In this document: positions 10,654 to 22,799 of the stretch, one piece after another
Numbering within the stretch: position 1 is the stretch's first letter
Layout: the number at the start of each line of letters is the position of its first letter
NCBI GenBank assembly: GCA_024699855.1
Contig: JAMPIQ010000002.1
Coordinates: 16,926,001 to 16,990,000, forward strand
Direction of reading: 5' to 3'
DNA: 64,000 nt
Origin: Aphelenchoides besseyi
Taxonomy: Eukaryota > Nematoda > Chromadorea > Rhabditida > Aphelenchoididae
Translations under genes and position numbers: made by a program
Notes under the pieces: model-generated
The model's input: only the letters and a program-made list of their open reading frames with translations
Database searches by the model: none
Told to the model about the DNA's origin: nothing

Positions 10654-12082
10654 TTGGGAGTAGCTCGTCAACATGAACGCTCAAGATGTCCAAATATATA
10701 TCCGAAAACCATGATGATTGGCTTGATTGTACGTTAGGAAGTAAAACTGTTGTTCACTACTTTATGACTACTGTTGGCTTTTATTCGTACGTTGATAGTC
10801 GACTTGAACAGAACTTTTCGTCGCAGTTTCTTGATATCAACATTCCAGTGTTTTTGACGGACTGTCGAAAAGAACAAGAAGGTTTTAAACGCTCCAGTAA
10901 TTGTGTTTTCGGAAACAGCTTTTATTGCCGGTTATTTAACACAAAATGAATGAACTCAGATTTTCCTTGAACAATTTCAAACGTGGCAAAAAGCGTTCGT
11001 CACTTGAGATTCCAAGGACGTCTCCGATCCATGTACTAATCAAGCTCATCGTTGCTTAACTTGCCAGATCGGACGGGATGGCGTGCATTCAACGAGATAT
11101 GGACGAACACATTGGACTAGAGTAGATTGGAGGTCAAATAGCAACTGATAATGAGCGGTTGATTGGTACTCAACCACATGTCTCCTTACTGTCTACATTA
11201 CATTATGATCGTTCGCGTTTATTCTTGGTTGTACGAAAGCCAAAGAAATGGGAGACCAATTGAGATCTCTGGGGTCAACTTTGATCAAGAGCATTTGACC
11301 TGTTGGCTGATAACTGAATTGCCAAGTTGCTGCATCTCATTAAACTTGGAACTTTATTTGCACTACAACAAATGAAAGAAAATCCAAGCTATCCAAACGT
11401 TTCAATGCACAAACTAATCGTAACTCGAATAAAACATTCGAATTCTTGGATGCTTTACGCCAATTAATTCATATTTCATTCACTTTTTAATAATGAGAAC
11501 AATTGAATGCAAAATCAGAACAACTGCTTTGTACTTTGAACGCAGAATTGATCTTAGTTCGGCACTTTTTGATCTCGTCGGTGTCACTGAACACAGATTT
11601 CCGATGACCAGTCGGGTAATAAGACTGCAGGTCATTCTCGCCACCAACTTATGCATTACCGAATCAAGGCCGCACCATTGTCCATGAATTGCATGGATAA
11701 GAACAAAAGATTTTGACAACGCAATGCCTTTTCATTACTACGAGCTAACTTTGTATCAATAGGTGGAGCAAACGGAGGTCCTTATAAGTCGAGGTGAACT
11801 CTTCAGACGCATCCTGTTCTTGAGTCCCGGTTTCATGATTGGACATTGAGACCCCACCGCGTCTTGCAATGCCTTGAACTTAATATCAGCGTGAGATTAT
11901 TGTTTTGTTGTCGACCCTTAATTGTCGCATTACATGAATTTTTATTTTAGCAACATTACCATGCCTTTAACCGACGCGACACCGATCAAAAACGGCATCA
12001 TCAGCCCATCGATTAAAGACAAGGATACGTGCTCGTCAAATCGACCCACCGTTGAAAGAGATGGTGAACATTGTTTTGCCCG
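10654..12082. other. Region with gene relics only
   Basis: An 87-codon plus-strand frame (10686-10949) and a 70-codon one (11163-11375) have normal composition but no family match. Around 11807-12078 two exon-like pieces occur: an open stretch ending at a GTGAGA donor near 11890, and one after a TTTTAG acceptor near 11950 that begins MPLTDATPIKNG and runs into the LINE tail at 12083. That last piece looks like a real exon cut by the retroelement. Confidence 0.35.
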
Positions 12083-13310
12083 AGTAGTGTCCTGACCAAG
12101 TTACTAGAGAGGTTTATTGGGTGCAATTACAATAGATCACAAGTCGTCCAGAGCAGGGAGAGAGAGAGACAAAGATCGGACGGCCGGTCATCCGCAGGCC
12201 GACCGGGAAAATCAGAAAGCCAAAAACACAAGAGTGCCGTGCGGAACTATCGAAGGACTCAACAAACATCAAGTAAGCAATTAACTTTCGCTAGAAAACA
12301 CAACTTGACATTTCAGAAAGAACAGCCAGAAGAATCGCGGAGATATGGTTTAAGACGTTGCACAAAAGTCTCACCATTGGTGCGCGGCGATGCTGGACGA
12401 GTCGTGGGGCGAGATTCATACGCCCCATATCGCATGAATCGGCAACCAGTAGGCGAAGTCCGAAACACGGTTTTGAATTCGAGATCATCATCGTTATTGG
12501 ATTTCTCCATCGATCTTCAAGCCGCCATCAAAGAATTTAAGGGAGAGTATCACGAACAACAACGGTCTTTTTACTAACTCCTTTTTTCTAATTGACGCCT
12601 CCCTCCTCGAACCCATCGACTACGTGAATGAATACGTTTACCTCGGCCAGGAAATTACTCCAAACCACAAAGTCGATGGAGAAATCCGGAGACGACGATC
12701 GGCCGCATGGTTCGCATTCAAGGAAATCGACGACGCGCTCAAGAAGACGAAAGACGGTAAAGTCCGCGCCCAACACTTTGACTCAACGATCCTCTCTGCA
12801 CTCATCTACGGCGCCGAGAGGTGGACGATGCGGCAGAGTGAACGGGTCAAACTCAGGACCCCATTGCAGACGACGGAACGGCACATCTTGAGCATCAGTC
12901 TGCGAGACCGTATAGGAAGTGCGGACATTCGAGCGCGTACGAAGTTTAAAGATGCGAGCGACCCGGCATTAAAGCACAAATGTTCATGAGCGGGACATTT
13001 GACAAGACGCGTCGACAATCGATGGACGACGCGGACGACATTCTGTTGGCCGTACAATCTCAAGCGGACGCCCGGCAGACCGATGGCGAAAGGATCTAGA
13101 CCGCGGGATTGGACGCGGATGGCAAAAATTGGCCTACAACCGAACGGAATGGACATGTGGCGTCGAAGTATTCGCCGCAAACCACCGACAAGCATTTACC
13201 TACTAATTGTTGTTGTTTGTTAGAATCGAATAAAATCTTTGCCCCTTTCCTCCTATACACAACCGGTCCCCATCAATTGTACCTTTTCGTCCGTAATTTA
13301 TTTGTTTCAA
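12083..13310 (+). mobile_element. RTE-like LINE, 5'-truncated and decayed
   Basis: Plus-strand frames in several phases give the C-terminal part of a non-LTR reverse transcriptase: YVYLGQEITPN, EIRRRRSAAWFAF, STILSALIYGAERWT, then AGHLTRR and DNRWTTR, which match the region after the catalytic domain in RTE-clade LINEs. Catalytic YxDD is absent. The first 190 bp (12083-12270) are related to a separate 206-bp insertion at 27511-27716 and may be a 5' untranslated region or a SINE derived from it. Many stops and frame changes are present. Confidence 0.75.
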
Positions 13311-13659
13311 TAAATCGATAATAGTTGAAAATTGCACAGTTTAAATGGTTAGAAAGGCCTCGAGATTCAAATCACAAGTTTTCTTGACTGCCAAAACAGA
13401 CGGATAGTTTTTTACTTTCGAATTGGACTATAGGTGTTCAGCAGCAGAATTGGAAATATTAGTTATTAACATTAAACTTGTCAAGAGCTCTGACCATCTT
13501 CAATAGCTATTCTGTCATGGTTTTCTTAAAAGTACGATATGGAGTCATAAAAACTTAATTATCATCCGAGAATTTGTTTATTTTTATCTATTGGCAACCA
13601 GAGATTTCATACTCGCTTTTATTCACGTCCGTTTGCTAGTCATCAGCGCACTCGTTCGT
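13311..13659. other. No feature seen
   Basis: A+T-rich spacer; no coding, repeat or RNA signal recognised. Confidence 0.4.
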
Positions 13660-13795
13660 ATCATCGAGGTCGTCAACAACACGTGGCACACGCTTCTACA
13701 GTCATTGGTTCTTGAGTTACAGTCGATGGAAGTTCGAATTTTGGACATTCATTTTCGGGCTAAGATCTCAAAGTTGACATCGTTGTTTGTTGTTA
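13660..13795 (+). repeat. Dispersed repeat family A, partial copy
   Basis: Shares the CGCTTCTA-CAGTCA-TGGTTCTTGAG block with the other copies and, like the inverted copy at 63740, extends into TTTTGGACATT, which copies 1 and 2 lack. Confidence 0.65.
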
Positions 13796-13890
13796 TTTCG
13801 ACTCATTCACATTATGAATAAGAACTCATGCATCTGACAGCTGTAAAAGCAAAGTGCTATCATCGTATGACCAAAATCGTGCACTCAAAT

Positions 13891-14187
13891 CTAAAGTTTT
13901 AGATTGACATGAGAACATGAAAGGACAACAAAACAGATGTTCAAACAAATGAAAGAAGCGATCGACATACACTCATGATCTTGCACTTGACTACGACGAT
14001 GAACGTAAAATCTGTCATTTAATTGGAATGCGTTGCTATTTTCTTGTGTACAAAATGATAATCCCGTTGAAGTGATGGAGGAAATAATCGATAATCTGAC
14101 TTCAAAAAGGTCATAAACTAAACGAATAAACTCAAAATATTGTCCAATAGAATTAGAATCGACCACCAATCTACGGTCCAAGTTCAC
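13891..14187 (-). CDS. Hypothetical 98-residue frame, possible kelch-like family relic
   Basis: A minus-strand ATG frame whose middle (GQYFEFIRLVYDLFEVRL) loosely resembles the first exon of the gene at the left edge (PLKDLFDLLNYCAFDLE). No introns or regulatory context could be verified. Confidence 0.22.
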   Translation of the reverse strand: MNLDRRLVVDSNSIGQYFEFIRLVYDLFEVRLSIISSITSTGLSFCTQENSNAFQLNDRFYVHRRSQVQDHECMSIASFICLNICFVVLSCSHVNLKL

Positions 14188-14685
14188 ATAAGAATGTGAC
14201 CTAAAGCCAACAGCTCAGTTGTTGATGTCTTGGTAAATGTGGCTGTGTTCAAAGGGACGCCGTCAATCTTCTCATTCAAAATTAAGTAGCACCCCGGGTA
14301 AAGTTTGAAGATCAAGAGACAGGCCGACTGTCATAATGTACTTGTGATCTTTTGTCTACCGAGGGATGCCAACTACCCTCTCTATTTATATTACTGCAGG
14401 CTACGGCATCTATGGCTGCGGGTATCGTCTCCTGCAGTCACGATGGTATCATTTGAAGATTATATAAACCATCAAAATGAGTCCTTTGCATTGAAATATT
14501 TCAAATTCAAGTCATTTGAGTTTGAAATATTTCATATGCGCGTCATTTGGACTTTGGAGTCCAGAATGACAAGAGAACGGCATTTAATGCCGGACAAGAA
14601 GGTAAATGACTGCTTGATAATGCGCGCGTAAACGGCGGGAGTAACGATGACTCTTAAGGTAGCCAAATACCTCGTCATCTAGTTA

Positions 14686-17016
14686 GTGACGCGCACGAAC
14701 TTGGCGAAGGGTGGAAACCCTGATGACTCTGGAAATTACCGGCCGATTGCATGTTTGAATACATGCTACAAGTTAGTAACGGCTCATCTCGCTTTTTGTT
14801 TACGGAGTCACCTTGATGCACATAACATTCTGCCTAGAGAGCAGATTTCATGTAGAAAAGGGGTGTATGGGATTGTACTCATGCGCAGGTCCTCGACCAG
14901 TGCTTGACTACTGATGCCAAATATACCAAAGCCGAAACGGCTAAGAGTAACCTCTCTATAGCCTGGGTTGATTTCGCGAAGGCATATGACTCGGTGCCTC
15001 ATTCGTATGTGAATTATTTGTTGAAGCGTGTTAGCTTAGACCGTCGTGTTCATACACTGATTGCGGACTTGATGAAGAAGAATAAAGTATGAGGTTCGAA
15101 GCGATGACAAAATGCACACTAGTAAGTATTTGCCTATCAAGAATGGTGTGCTGCAGAGTGATTCATTGAGTCCATTGATGTTTTGCCTTGCGGTTACGCC
15201 AATATCAAACCATCTTAATAGAAGCTTTGAGTCGGTGGAAACTGCCTATGGTAGCGTACACTCACGTGGGGCAAGTGGTGACGGGAACAGACGCTCTCTG
15301 ACCCTGAATCACTTGTTCTATATGGACGACCTGAAACTCTATAATCGAACACAGGATGGAGCAAGGAGAATGTTGGGAGAGGTCGAGAAGCTTGGCAATG
15401 CTATAGGGTTTCGACTTAATCCCAAGAAGAGTGCAATTGCTACGTCGCGACAGGTTAACCCACAACCTGGTAGTTCCACATACGAATCCATCAAGTTGCT
15501 GGGCTCGCAGGATGTGTATAATTACCTAGGTGTAGAGCAAGGCATTGAAGTGGCTGAAGGCGTTGCGTGGGAGCGTATCGAAGGTGTTATGCTTAAGCGA
15601 GTAGACGAGATATTGGCTGTTGACCGGATGGCACGTCAAACTGTCGTCGATATTAACTCGGTCGTCATGCCGGTAGCTAGCTACTTGTTCGGAAACGTGT
15701 TGGTTAGGCATGGCATGTTTGCCTCCCAAATAAAGAAATGCATAGAATTCGATATGGAGTTGCGTAAGAAACTTACCGACGCCAAGTTCCGGTTTAAGGT
15801 TGCGTCCGCCGCAAGGACGTACGTCGACCCCCGGATGGGCGGATTAGGCCTGAAATCAGTTGAATTGGTGTTGTATGAGAGTGTAGTCCAAGGCTTCGCT
15901 TACATGCAGTGTCGAAACGATTTGATAACAGCATCGGGTTTGTTTCACTTCCTGCTAGCACGAAATAAACGCACGTTGACGGTTGATTTCATTGCAATCC
16001 TAGAGAAATTCCAATTAGAAGATGTGGCGTTTTCGAAAGAGCGTCGCGGTATCAGTGTAAGAGTGGAGCCGGGAGGCGATGAAGCTTGGTACACAAATCC
16101 GACACAAGCGAGTCGGAAGGTCAAAAAGTTGATACGCAAAGAGTTTCACAAGAGGATGTTTGAGGACTGGAGCAGATTGCCGCGTGCTGGGGTAGTGATA
16201 TTGCACACGATTGAAGGGAAGGAGCCGACGATTGATCTGGAGCTTTCACTTTGTGGAATGCGAAGGGTTGTCTGTCTAAGCTCAATTATCGAAACGTGAT
16301 TGCGGTTCAGGAGATGTGTGTGCTCTGTGATGGGTTCGGGTGCCGAAACAAGAAGAATCTGTCGTAGATGTAAGTTTGCGCCAGAAACCTTGCAGCACGT
16401 CGTATCGGGTTGTTCGTTCTTTCGTACTACGGTAATGATTCCTCGACACAACTCGGTATGTCGCGCTCTGTACGGTGGTTTATGTAAGCTATATGGGATA
16501 GCATTAACGCACTACACCCAACCGATCATCACCCCAGTGAGATCTGAACGTAACACGGTTGAGATTTGGTACGATCTCCCCGTCACTACTCCTCATCCAA
16601 TGAAGCACAATCGGCCAGACTTCGTTATATTTGACAAGGTGAATGGGCGTATACAGATTGTAGAAGTCGGTGTAGCGTGGCTAACTGCGTTAGACAAGAT
16701 GGAAGCAGTTAAGTATCAAAAGTATGCTGTCAACTCAACTGTGAGTGATAGTGAAACGATGTCAATTCCTTATTACCCGGATGAGAATAACTTGAGAAAG
16801 GTGGTGTCGGATATCTATGGTAAAGACTGCCCAGGTGGGGTGACTGTGATTCCGATACTTATCGGTACTTGCGGTGAAGTCAAAGCGAATGTATTATCGA
16901 ACTTGAAAGAGTTAGGCTTCCCGACCCGCACTGCGAAAGCGGTGTTGGAGCGCATGCAGCGTGCTGCAGTGCTAGGTACGAATAGACTGGTGAGAGCTCA
17001 TTTGAGCGTACGGTGA
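14686..17016 (+). pseudogene. R4/NeSL/R2-type retrotransposon with restriction-like endonuclease
   Basis: Reverse transcriptase blocks occur in order: SGNYRPIACLNTCYKL (about 14730), WVDFAKAYDSVPHS (about 14965), NGVLQSDSLSPLMF (about 15140), FYMDDLKLYN with the catalytic DD (about 15320) and YLGVEQG. Downstream come a CCHC-like finger (CRRCKFAPETLQH) and an endonuclease motif, RPDFVIFD then IVEVGVAW, of the PD-(D/E)XK type. This order, with a single C-terminal endonuclease, defines the RLE group (R2, R4, NeSL). It is broken by frame changes near 14880, 15087 and 16250-16350 and by a TGA at 16297. The 5' end lies somewhere after 14200 and is not defined. Confidence 0.85.
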
Positions 17017-17835
17017 TAAGCTGGAAGATAACTTGAGTTGACTCAGAACACGACTTGGAACTTAGATGCCTCTCGAAGTTGTTGTCGGTTGTTTGATGTT
17101 GAGACTCCACGATTGTGTGGGAGAAGTGAAACTGTAGTTGAGGAAGAGGAGACTAAGGGCGAGTGGCTGTGTAGCACGACCAACTCACTTCGTGTGCAGT
17201 TGGAGGCCTGCCGAAAGTTTGGTGGATCGTTGTAGTAGTTCGCTCAGCTCTTCAAAACCAATCTTACTACTATGATGTGAAGCTGAATATAAGGATGGCC
17301 CACGTCCCACTAAATGTGGAGTGCCCGGATGCCTTAGTTCATTGGAATCGGTGAAGGGAGTAACAGAGACGTCTTGATAAAGAGAATTGGCAATAGCGAC
17401 GAGGAAGGGTGTCAGATTGAGGTTGAAGGATCTGTCTACTTTGTGGTTTAATCCATGGCATTCTAAGCGGTTAGTCCTTAGGGACAGGTAGTGGATTTAA
17501 CTACTTAAACAAAAGCTCTGTGGAGGTTGAATGTCGGTTTCGCGGCCGATAGGTGTTACCCGAGAAGCAGACAAGGTACCCGGTGACGGGCCTTCCGCCA
17601 AAGCGTGACGCGCGCACGAATTCTCTGCCGGGGTGTCCGTGTACTGGGGTCGTTGGGCGAGTGGGGCGGCAAGTTGCGTAACCCTGTCGGCGATGTAAGG
17701 AACTGATGTAGGCGGAATACTCGGAGGTGGCGCGTCCAGTGATACGGCGAAGTGGTTGTACAATTCTAATAAGCCACGCTTGAGTCGTGCTGTCGGTCAT
17801 GCGAACTTGAGATTGGGAATTGGTGTTGAAATAGG

Positions 17836-17869
17836 GCGGGTGTACACTCTCGGGTGTGCACTCGCCCTT
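17836..17869. repeat. 14-bp stem hairpin downstream of the retroelement
   Basis: GGGCGGGTGTACAC pairs with GTGTGCACTCGCCC around a TCTCGG loop, with two mismatches. Confidence 0.6.
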
Positions 17870-17905
17870 TTCACTTTAAGACCTTTTCGTGATGGTTATT
17901 CTGGG

Positions 17906-18005
17906 GTGCTATACATGCTGTGTTGTTGTTGTAATAGTAGTGAGCTGGGGTGATTGTTGTGTTGGTTGTAGAAGTAGGCCCCGTGAGAAGGAGCATGTAT
18001 AGCAC
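17906..18005. repeat. Perfect 14-bp inverted repeat, 72-bp spacer
   Basis: GTGCTATACATGCT (17906-17919) and AGCATGTATAGCAC (17992-18005) are exact complements. Confidence 0.8.
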
Positions 18006-18402
18006 TCAGATGGTCGTCGCGAATAGGTTCTCAGAATTTTCAAACTTTCGTGTATTGTATCCCACGGAGGGGCACAGGGAGTTTGGGAGTGATTCTTGAT
18101 AGCTTCTGAATGGAGAATTATTGTATCTCTTATCCCCGGACTTAAAGAAATACTCGCTAAAGACGGGACGCTGACTCGGACCTTGGGCACCGTCAGGTCC
18201 CATGTCCAGTGCAAGGAGTCGGCGCCCGCAACTGCTAAAAACTCGCGAATACCTAGGGGACTGAAAGGAAAGCTAGAGAAAGGAGACCAGACGAAGAGCT
18301 ACTGCACTGCGAATACTCGTTTCATTTCATTTATTTGCTCTCAACGATAGAAGATAAAGAGACCGCGGTCTAGACGGTTTAAATCGTGACAAATTATATA
18401 CG

Positions 18403-18729
18403 ATGGAACGTGCATTGTACGTACAGATTCTCAGGTTCTTCTTCTTCTTCTTCCGATACTTAGCTATTGGCACGTTGGACATCCAGTGGGCCAGCAACGG
18501 CTTGTCACTGGGACTACTCTTTTGTTGTTTTAAAGCTAAAGCTGATTACGAAAAGCGCAAACGAAGTAAATTGAGGTGGAAAAATAGAAAACGGCTGCAA
18601 AAGCCGACTACTCTCCACCGCTGCACGAAGAGAAGTGGCGAATACTCGGTAACGAGGAAAGAGTCTGCTCCTAGTCAACCAAACCTGAAACGAGGACGAC
18701 TGAAGGTTGAACCTCGAAAGGGTAAGTAG
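18403..18729 (+). CDS. Basic 108-codon frame, unrecognised
   Basis: Hydrophobic N-terminal third (possible membrane segment), then a strongly basic tail with repeated Lys/Arg. It sits between the retrotransposon and the coiled-coil gene and uses a more G+C-rich composition than the single-copy genes. It may be part of a second mobile element; there is no family match. Confidence 0.25.
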   Translation: MERALYVQILRFFFFFFRYLAIGTLDIQWASNGLSLGLLFCCFKAKADYEKRKRSKLRWKNRKRLQKPTTLHRCTKRSGEYSVTRKESAPSQPNLKRGRLKVEPRKGK

Positions 18730-18885
18730 GGAACGGGCGGGATGTAGGAGCGCGAGGGACGGGCTGAGTGGCAGCAAAAATTTTTATGTTTATTAGAGGT
18801 GGGCCGCTTATAAACTCAGCCTCTTTAACGTATGATTAACTCGCAAATACCTAGATGAACATAGAACAAGAGAAGTGATGGTGAG

Positions 18886-19287
18886 TTAAGTCTCGTCACC
18901 ACTGCAAATATCGAACGAAATGTTCACTGGCGCATCAGCAGTCAACTCGGCCTTCTTAGTTGTCTGCTGCGTCGATGACTCCTCGTGATTACGTTTGCTT
19001 CTAGATGCTTGAGCTTTGAGCATTGCGAGCTCCTCCTTGAGCGCTTTGTTCTTAGCCTTGAGCTCAACTTTTTCCTGATCACGGTCATAATATCCTGATT
19101 CGGCCCGGGCGATTATCGTCTTGAGCGCCGGAATGTCCACATGGGCGGTTGAGCGAATCAGCGACACTGCCGACATAAACTCGTGTAAGGATATGTGAGT
19201 GAGCTTAGGTTTCTCAGAGGCTTCGGCTTGATAGTGCGCGTTGCGGACGGCATTTTTCGACTTCTTCGTTTGGGCGGTGGTCGACAT
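18886..19287 (-). CDS. Coiled-coil protein of 133 residues, unknown function
   Basis: An ATG at 19287 (an upstream in-frame ATG at 19350 would add a hydrophobic stretch) opens an uninterrupted frame to 18886. Residues about 65-105 (KVELKAKNKALKEELAMLKA) form a convincing heptad coiled coil, followed by a basic Ser/Thr-rich tail and an acidic end. It could be the ORF1-like protein of a retroelement. The tRNA-like block at 19345-19425 lies just upstream in the same orientation. No catalytic motif is seen. Confidence 0.4.
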   Translation of the reverse strand: MSTTAQTKKSKNAVRNAHYQAEASEKPKLTHISLHEFMSAVSLIRSTAHVDIPALKTIIARAESGYYDRDQEKVELKAKNKALKEELAMLKAQASRSKRNHEESSTQQTTKKAELTADAPVNISFDICSGDET

Positions 19288-19344
19288 CGGAGCGGGAAGT
19301 TGAGAAAGGCTGAAAACAACGATTAATACCATCCAAAGAATGGC

Positions 19345-19425
19345 CCACAAGGGATCGAGCCAAAGACGACGGGTTGACGCCGATCTGCCGACGCTCTAGC
19401 CGTTAAGCTACCTTGTGGACCGAGC
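19345..19425 (-). other. tRNA-like sequence (degenerate tRNA or SINE promoter)
   Basis: Read on the minus strand, CACAAGG and CCTTGTG form a perfect 7-bp acceptor stem, TAGCTTAACGGCTAGAGC is a normal D-arm with box A, and GGCTCGATCCC resembles box B. The anticodon stem does not pair and the T-stem overlaps the acceptor strand, so it is unlikely to be a working tRNA. Confidence 0.4.
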
Positions 19426-19429
19426 TGAG

Positions 19430-20652
19430 GATAGAACGGACCGATGGGGATCTCGCTGAGACCCCACCATATTGTCGCGATAGGAATTCCGACAGATAGA
19501 GTTAGCTTTGTTTATGAACTTTAAGAATAGGTCAACAACAAAAATAGGGATGATTGAGATAACAAGACACTGGCGCCAAAGACCAATTCTATGATCCTGC
19601 GGAATATTGGGTGGTTTGCGGTGCCACCAACTTCTTCATTGGGATTAGCTGGATTCTAGGCTTATTTCTGTATCAAAAGTAAATTCGTTTGCTTAATCGG
19701 AAATACAACAAATTTTCAGACACCTCGTCACAGGTGTTCGATGACTTTGGTAGCGCTACCGCCGACGTTAAAGCAAAAACATAAAGTTGGGACAAAATGC
19801 GAAAATTCGGATGACCGGAAGTCGAACCTTGTATGCTGGACTTAACGGGTTGTCGCTAAACCAGAACAAAGTTGAGTTATTTACCGATGTGGAATCTGAA
19901 GATCAAAAGATAAACATTACTGGGCTGAAACGCGGCTTCTACAATCTTTTTGGAATCGATTTCTACGAGGTTCTGCTAAAGAAAGCTCTGGTAGCTGAAA
20001 CCAATCTTTCAAGAATAAGTCTGCGAAAAAGGTCTTGATGTGAAGATTCGAGTTAAATACCCGTTTGATTATTCGAACATAGAAAGGATTTTAGTACGGA
20101 AGTCACGAGTTGTCGTTTGAGTTCATGTTTTGTATTCGGTTTTTACATTACAAATTGACTGGATTTGTATATGCGTTAACGAAACCTTCATGATAGAGGA
20201 GTAGGTTGGAGTCGACTTATCAATTTTAAGGAGAACACAAAGCACCGTAGTTTATTGGATTCACATTAGCACGTTTAGAAACGTTGCGTGCAATTGGCTC
20301 GACGGTTAATTATTCGGCGTGAAGTGAGCTATTCAACGAGTGTAAAGCTGATAATTCAACGTCAGCCAAAAGTACAGGAAACCAATTCGAAGTTTAAAGT
20401 GCAGTTTTCAAGTGTACCGTCAATTGGGCACGAGGCTCGTTTTCTTTTTTCTGGGTACCGATTGGATACGCATGGATAACTAATGTTTTGTAGAGAAGAA
20501 TTCGATGGCAAACATCTCCGCAATTTACAGCACGACTTCTTCATCGGCAATTGTAATAAAGATTGGTTGCTTCGTCGTCTCGGTAGTTTCGTTGTTATCG
20601 TTTTAGTTCTTTCGTGTTTTGTGTGTTCACGATTATAATCCTATGATTTCAG
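19430..20652. other. Gene relics, no complete model
   Basis: A plus-strand exon-like stretch at about 19572-19680 reads YWVVCGATNFFIGISWILG, a membrane-segment-like peptide, and ends at a GTAAAT donor; the next exon is out of phase or short. An 83-codon frame (19787-20038) has ordinary composition and no match. Otherwise no feature is seen. Confidence 0.35.
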
Positions 20653-20968
20653 GTTTCCATTCAATCGTGGCAATGAAGATTGGTAAGTGCTTAATGTGAG
20701 GTCATTGTTCATTAGGATTTCAGACTTTTACTTCAACGAGATCAGAGGCTACAATCGCAATGATGAAACCAATCGAAACAAGAAGCGTTCGGAGAGAAGA
20801 AAGGAAATTCGCAAATTCAAACATAAAAAGTATTTTAGTACGGAAATACAAAATGAAGACCGATGGCATTTCCGATTGCTCAACTGGATTCCCGCACCAA
20901 AACGACCTGGCCCTGGACGTCCGGCAAGATACGAAAACAACTTCAAAAAACACGCAACAGACCGATAG
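20653..20968 (+). CDS. Basic hypothetical protein, 3' exons only
   Basis: Exons 20653-20682 and 20724-20968 join in frame (GTAAGT to GGATTTCAG) and end at TAG. The product is strongly basic (NKKRSERRKEIRKFKHKK) with a Pro/Gly-rich stretch (PKRPGPGRPARYENN) that recalls an AT-hook, although a single copy is weak evidence. The 5' end is uncertain: an acceptor precedes 20653, so more exons should lie upstream. Confidence 0.4.
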
Positions 20969-21139
20969 AGATCGAATTGATAACTCCCGAATGTACTCAT
21001 TTATTGTTTTCCTTCGCAAATTTTGTTATAGATTAAAGGAATAAATTAATTACGGAAATGAACACATGTGTACGCCAACGAGTTTGCGTTTCAGAAAAAT
21101 CCGTGTGATCATCTTAGCCGACCGCCAATTGTTTCCGAA

Positions 21140-22089
21140 CTACGAGCAGATAAGCGATCCGGTGATCGGATACAACCACGATCGACAAATGACACTGTTG
21201 ACTTCGGTCAATTGACGAAAAGAAACCACGAAATCGCGGATTGCTCGAGGCGAACGCTGTAAATGGAGACACATAAACGTGAAGATTTTGATGAACATAC
21301 TGGTAAGATGTAGACATTCGATGTGTTCCTGATTCTGCTAACTTCCTTGATAACGGACAAAAGTTTCTTCGTCGATCCAACAAGTCCAACATCAAATAAA
21401 TGAGCAGTCAGATAGCTGAACAGTAAACTCACATCCTCGAGTGAAATCAACTGTAAACGTTGGAATTCGGTAAGACGAGTTTGTAACTGATCCAACTTCT
21501 CGATTAGAACCAACTTCAGCAGATCTCGCATTCCTTTGTATCCGATTTGATGCAAATGCTCACGAACAAAACAAACTTTGCGAGAATCAATTGGGACCGT
21601 AAATTTCATGTCCAGTGTGTTGATGAGACCATAAGCAATGGGACTGAAGTGAAATGAACACAAAAAACGAACAACTGAAATTACAGAACGGGCATCACTT
21701 CTTCATGATACAATGCAAGAAGAATTTTGGTCACTATTTGACCCAATTGAATTAGATTCGTCTGAGCGTTCTGAAGAAACCTGACCATCGAATCCACAAC
21801 TGTTTCCTTCTCGTTCTGTAAAAAAAATAAAAGAAATGAGTAACAAACTTACTGGTTCCAACTTCTTTATGATCGTCATTATCTCCAAGCACGTAATCTC
21901 GTCGGTGGCATCATGTAAAATAAATTGCTCAAACATTTCTATGATTAGCGACGATTGTAGTGCTGTTTGAGAATCTGTTGTATGTTCTTCTCGATCATAA
22001 TCAACGACTTTTTTCTTGATATTCAACTTCTCGGCATTCAATCGTTGAATGAGATGCACGCGCAGAGAAGTCGTGAAGCCAGTGGAGTG
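21140..22089 (-). CDS. Unrecognised helical protein, at least 275 residues, 5' end missing
   Basis: Four exons on the minus strand join in a single frame: 22089-21853, 21815-21685, 21643-21301 and 21256-21140, with GTAAG, GTAATT and GTATG donors and ACAG/TTCAG acceptors; the stop is TAG. The translation is almost wholly alpha-helical, Leu-rich and soluble, like a helical-repeat scaffold (LEIMTIIKKLEP, LLKLVLIEKLDQLQ). I do not recognise the family; a large repair or trafficking scaffold fragment is possible. The first visible exon starts at an acceptor, and upstream exons were not found before 22490. Confidence 0.55.
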
Positions 22090-22490
22090 CTAGAATTGCA
22101 TTTTGAGTCTTATGACTTCTGCGCAACTAATTTGATTGAGCACATTGTGATTGACGATTTAACTTTTATTACAATGCTAACTGCCTGACTAACATAGTAA
22201 CTTGATTTAAACGTGCTTCTTCAAAAATAAAACTATATTTAGATTACGAAAATAGCGATCTATCAGTTCAGTATAGCATATTGATGCGGTTCTAAACCAT
22301 TCGATACATCCAATTAACCATCAGCATATTCGACCATTACTTCCAACCTGATGCTCTTTAAAAAGACGACTCACCAACGAACTAAAATATGCAGAGTCGA
22401 CACTTTTTCCGAGTCCTTACGAGCTCATTTCCTTTTGCTGAAGTCGATTGAACTGGTCGAGCGATCTTGTTATCCGCCAAAGGTTTTGTG

Positions 22491-22748
22491 ATGTGGAACG
22501 AGGGTAAAAGTTTCGACTTTTAGTCGATTTAAACGTTTGCTTTAGAAAGGTGTTGTGACTTCCTCAAGAATTACTGTGATCAATATCCAGAATGTGATCT
22601 TCGAAAAGATTCGGCCATGCTAGCAAAAGAACGTCTTAATCCGTCGTGTTTCAACAAACTGACTGAAATCTTCGACCGCGATGTCACTGTCTTCAAGAAT
22701 CTGTTCCCAGAATTTTCAACTTTGAATGCAGTTCGTCGATTTGATTAA
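22491..22748 (+). CDS. Cys-containing hypothetical protein, 71 residues or the 3' end of a longer gene
   Basis: A 13-nt exon (ATG at 22491) spliced to 22546-22748 gives an intact frame to TAA. The product has four Cys (CCDFLKNYCDQYPEC) and a normal composition. An open exon-like stretch upstream (about 22390-22480) is in a different phase, so the true gene may be longer. No family is recognised. Confidence 0.4.
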
Positions 22749-22799
22749 TCCTTTGTAATCACGTTGTTTAGATCGTATTGTACGAGGGAATGAAGCGCT

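Noticed and set aside
19345..19425. Functional tRNA gene
   Set aside because: Anticodon stem does not pair and the T-stem merges with the acceptor; only boxes A and B and the acceptor stem are convincing.
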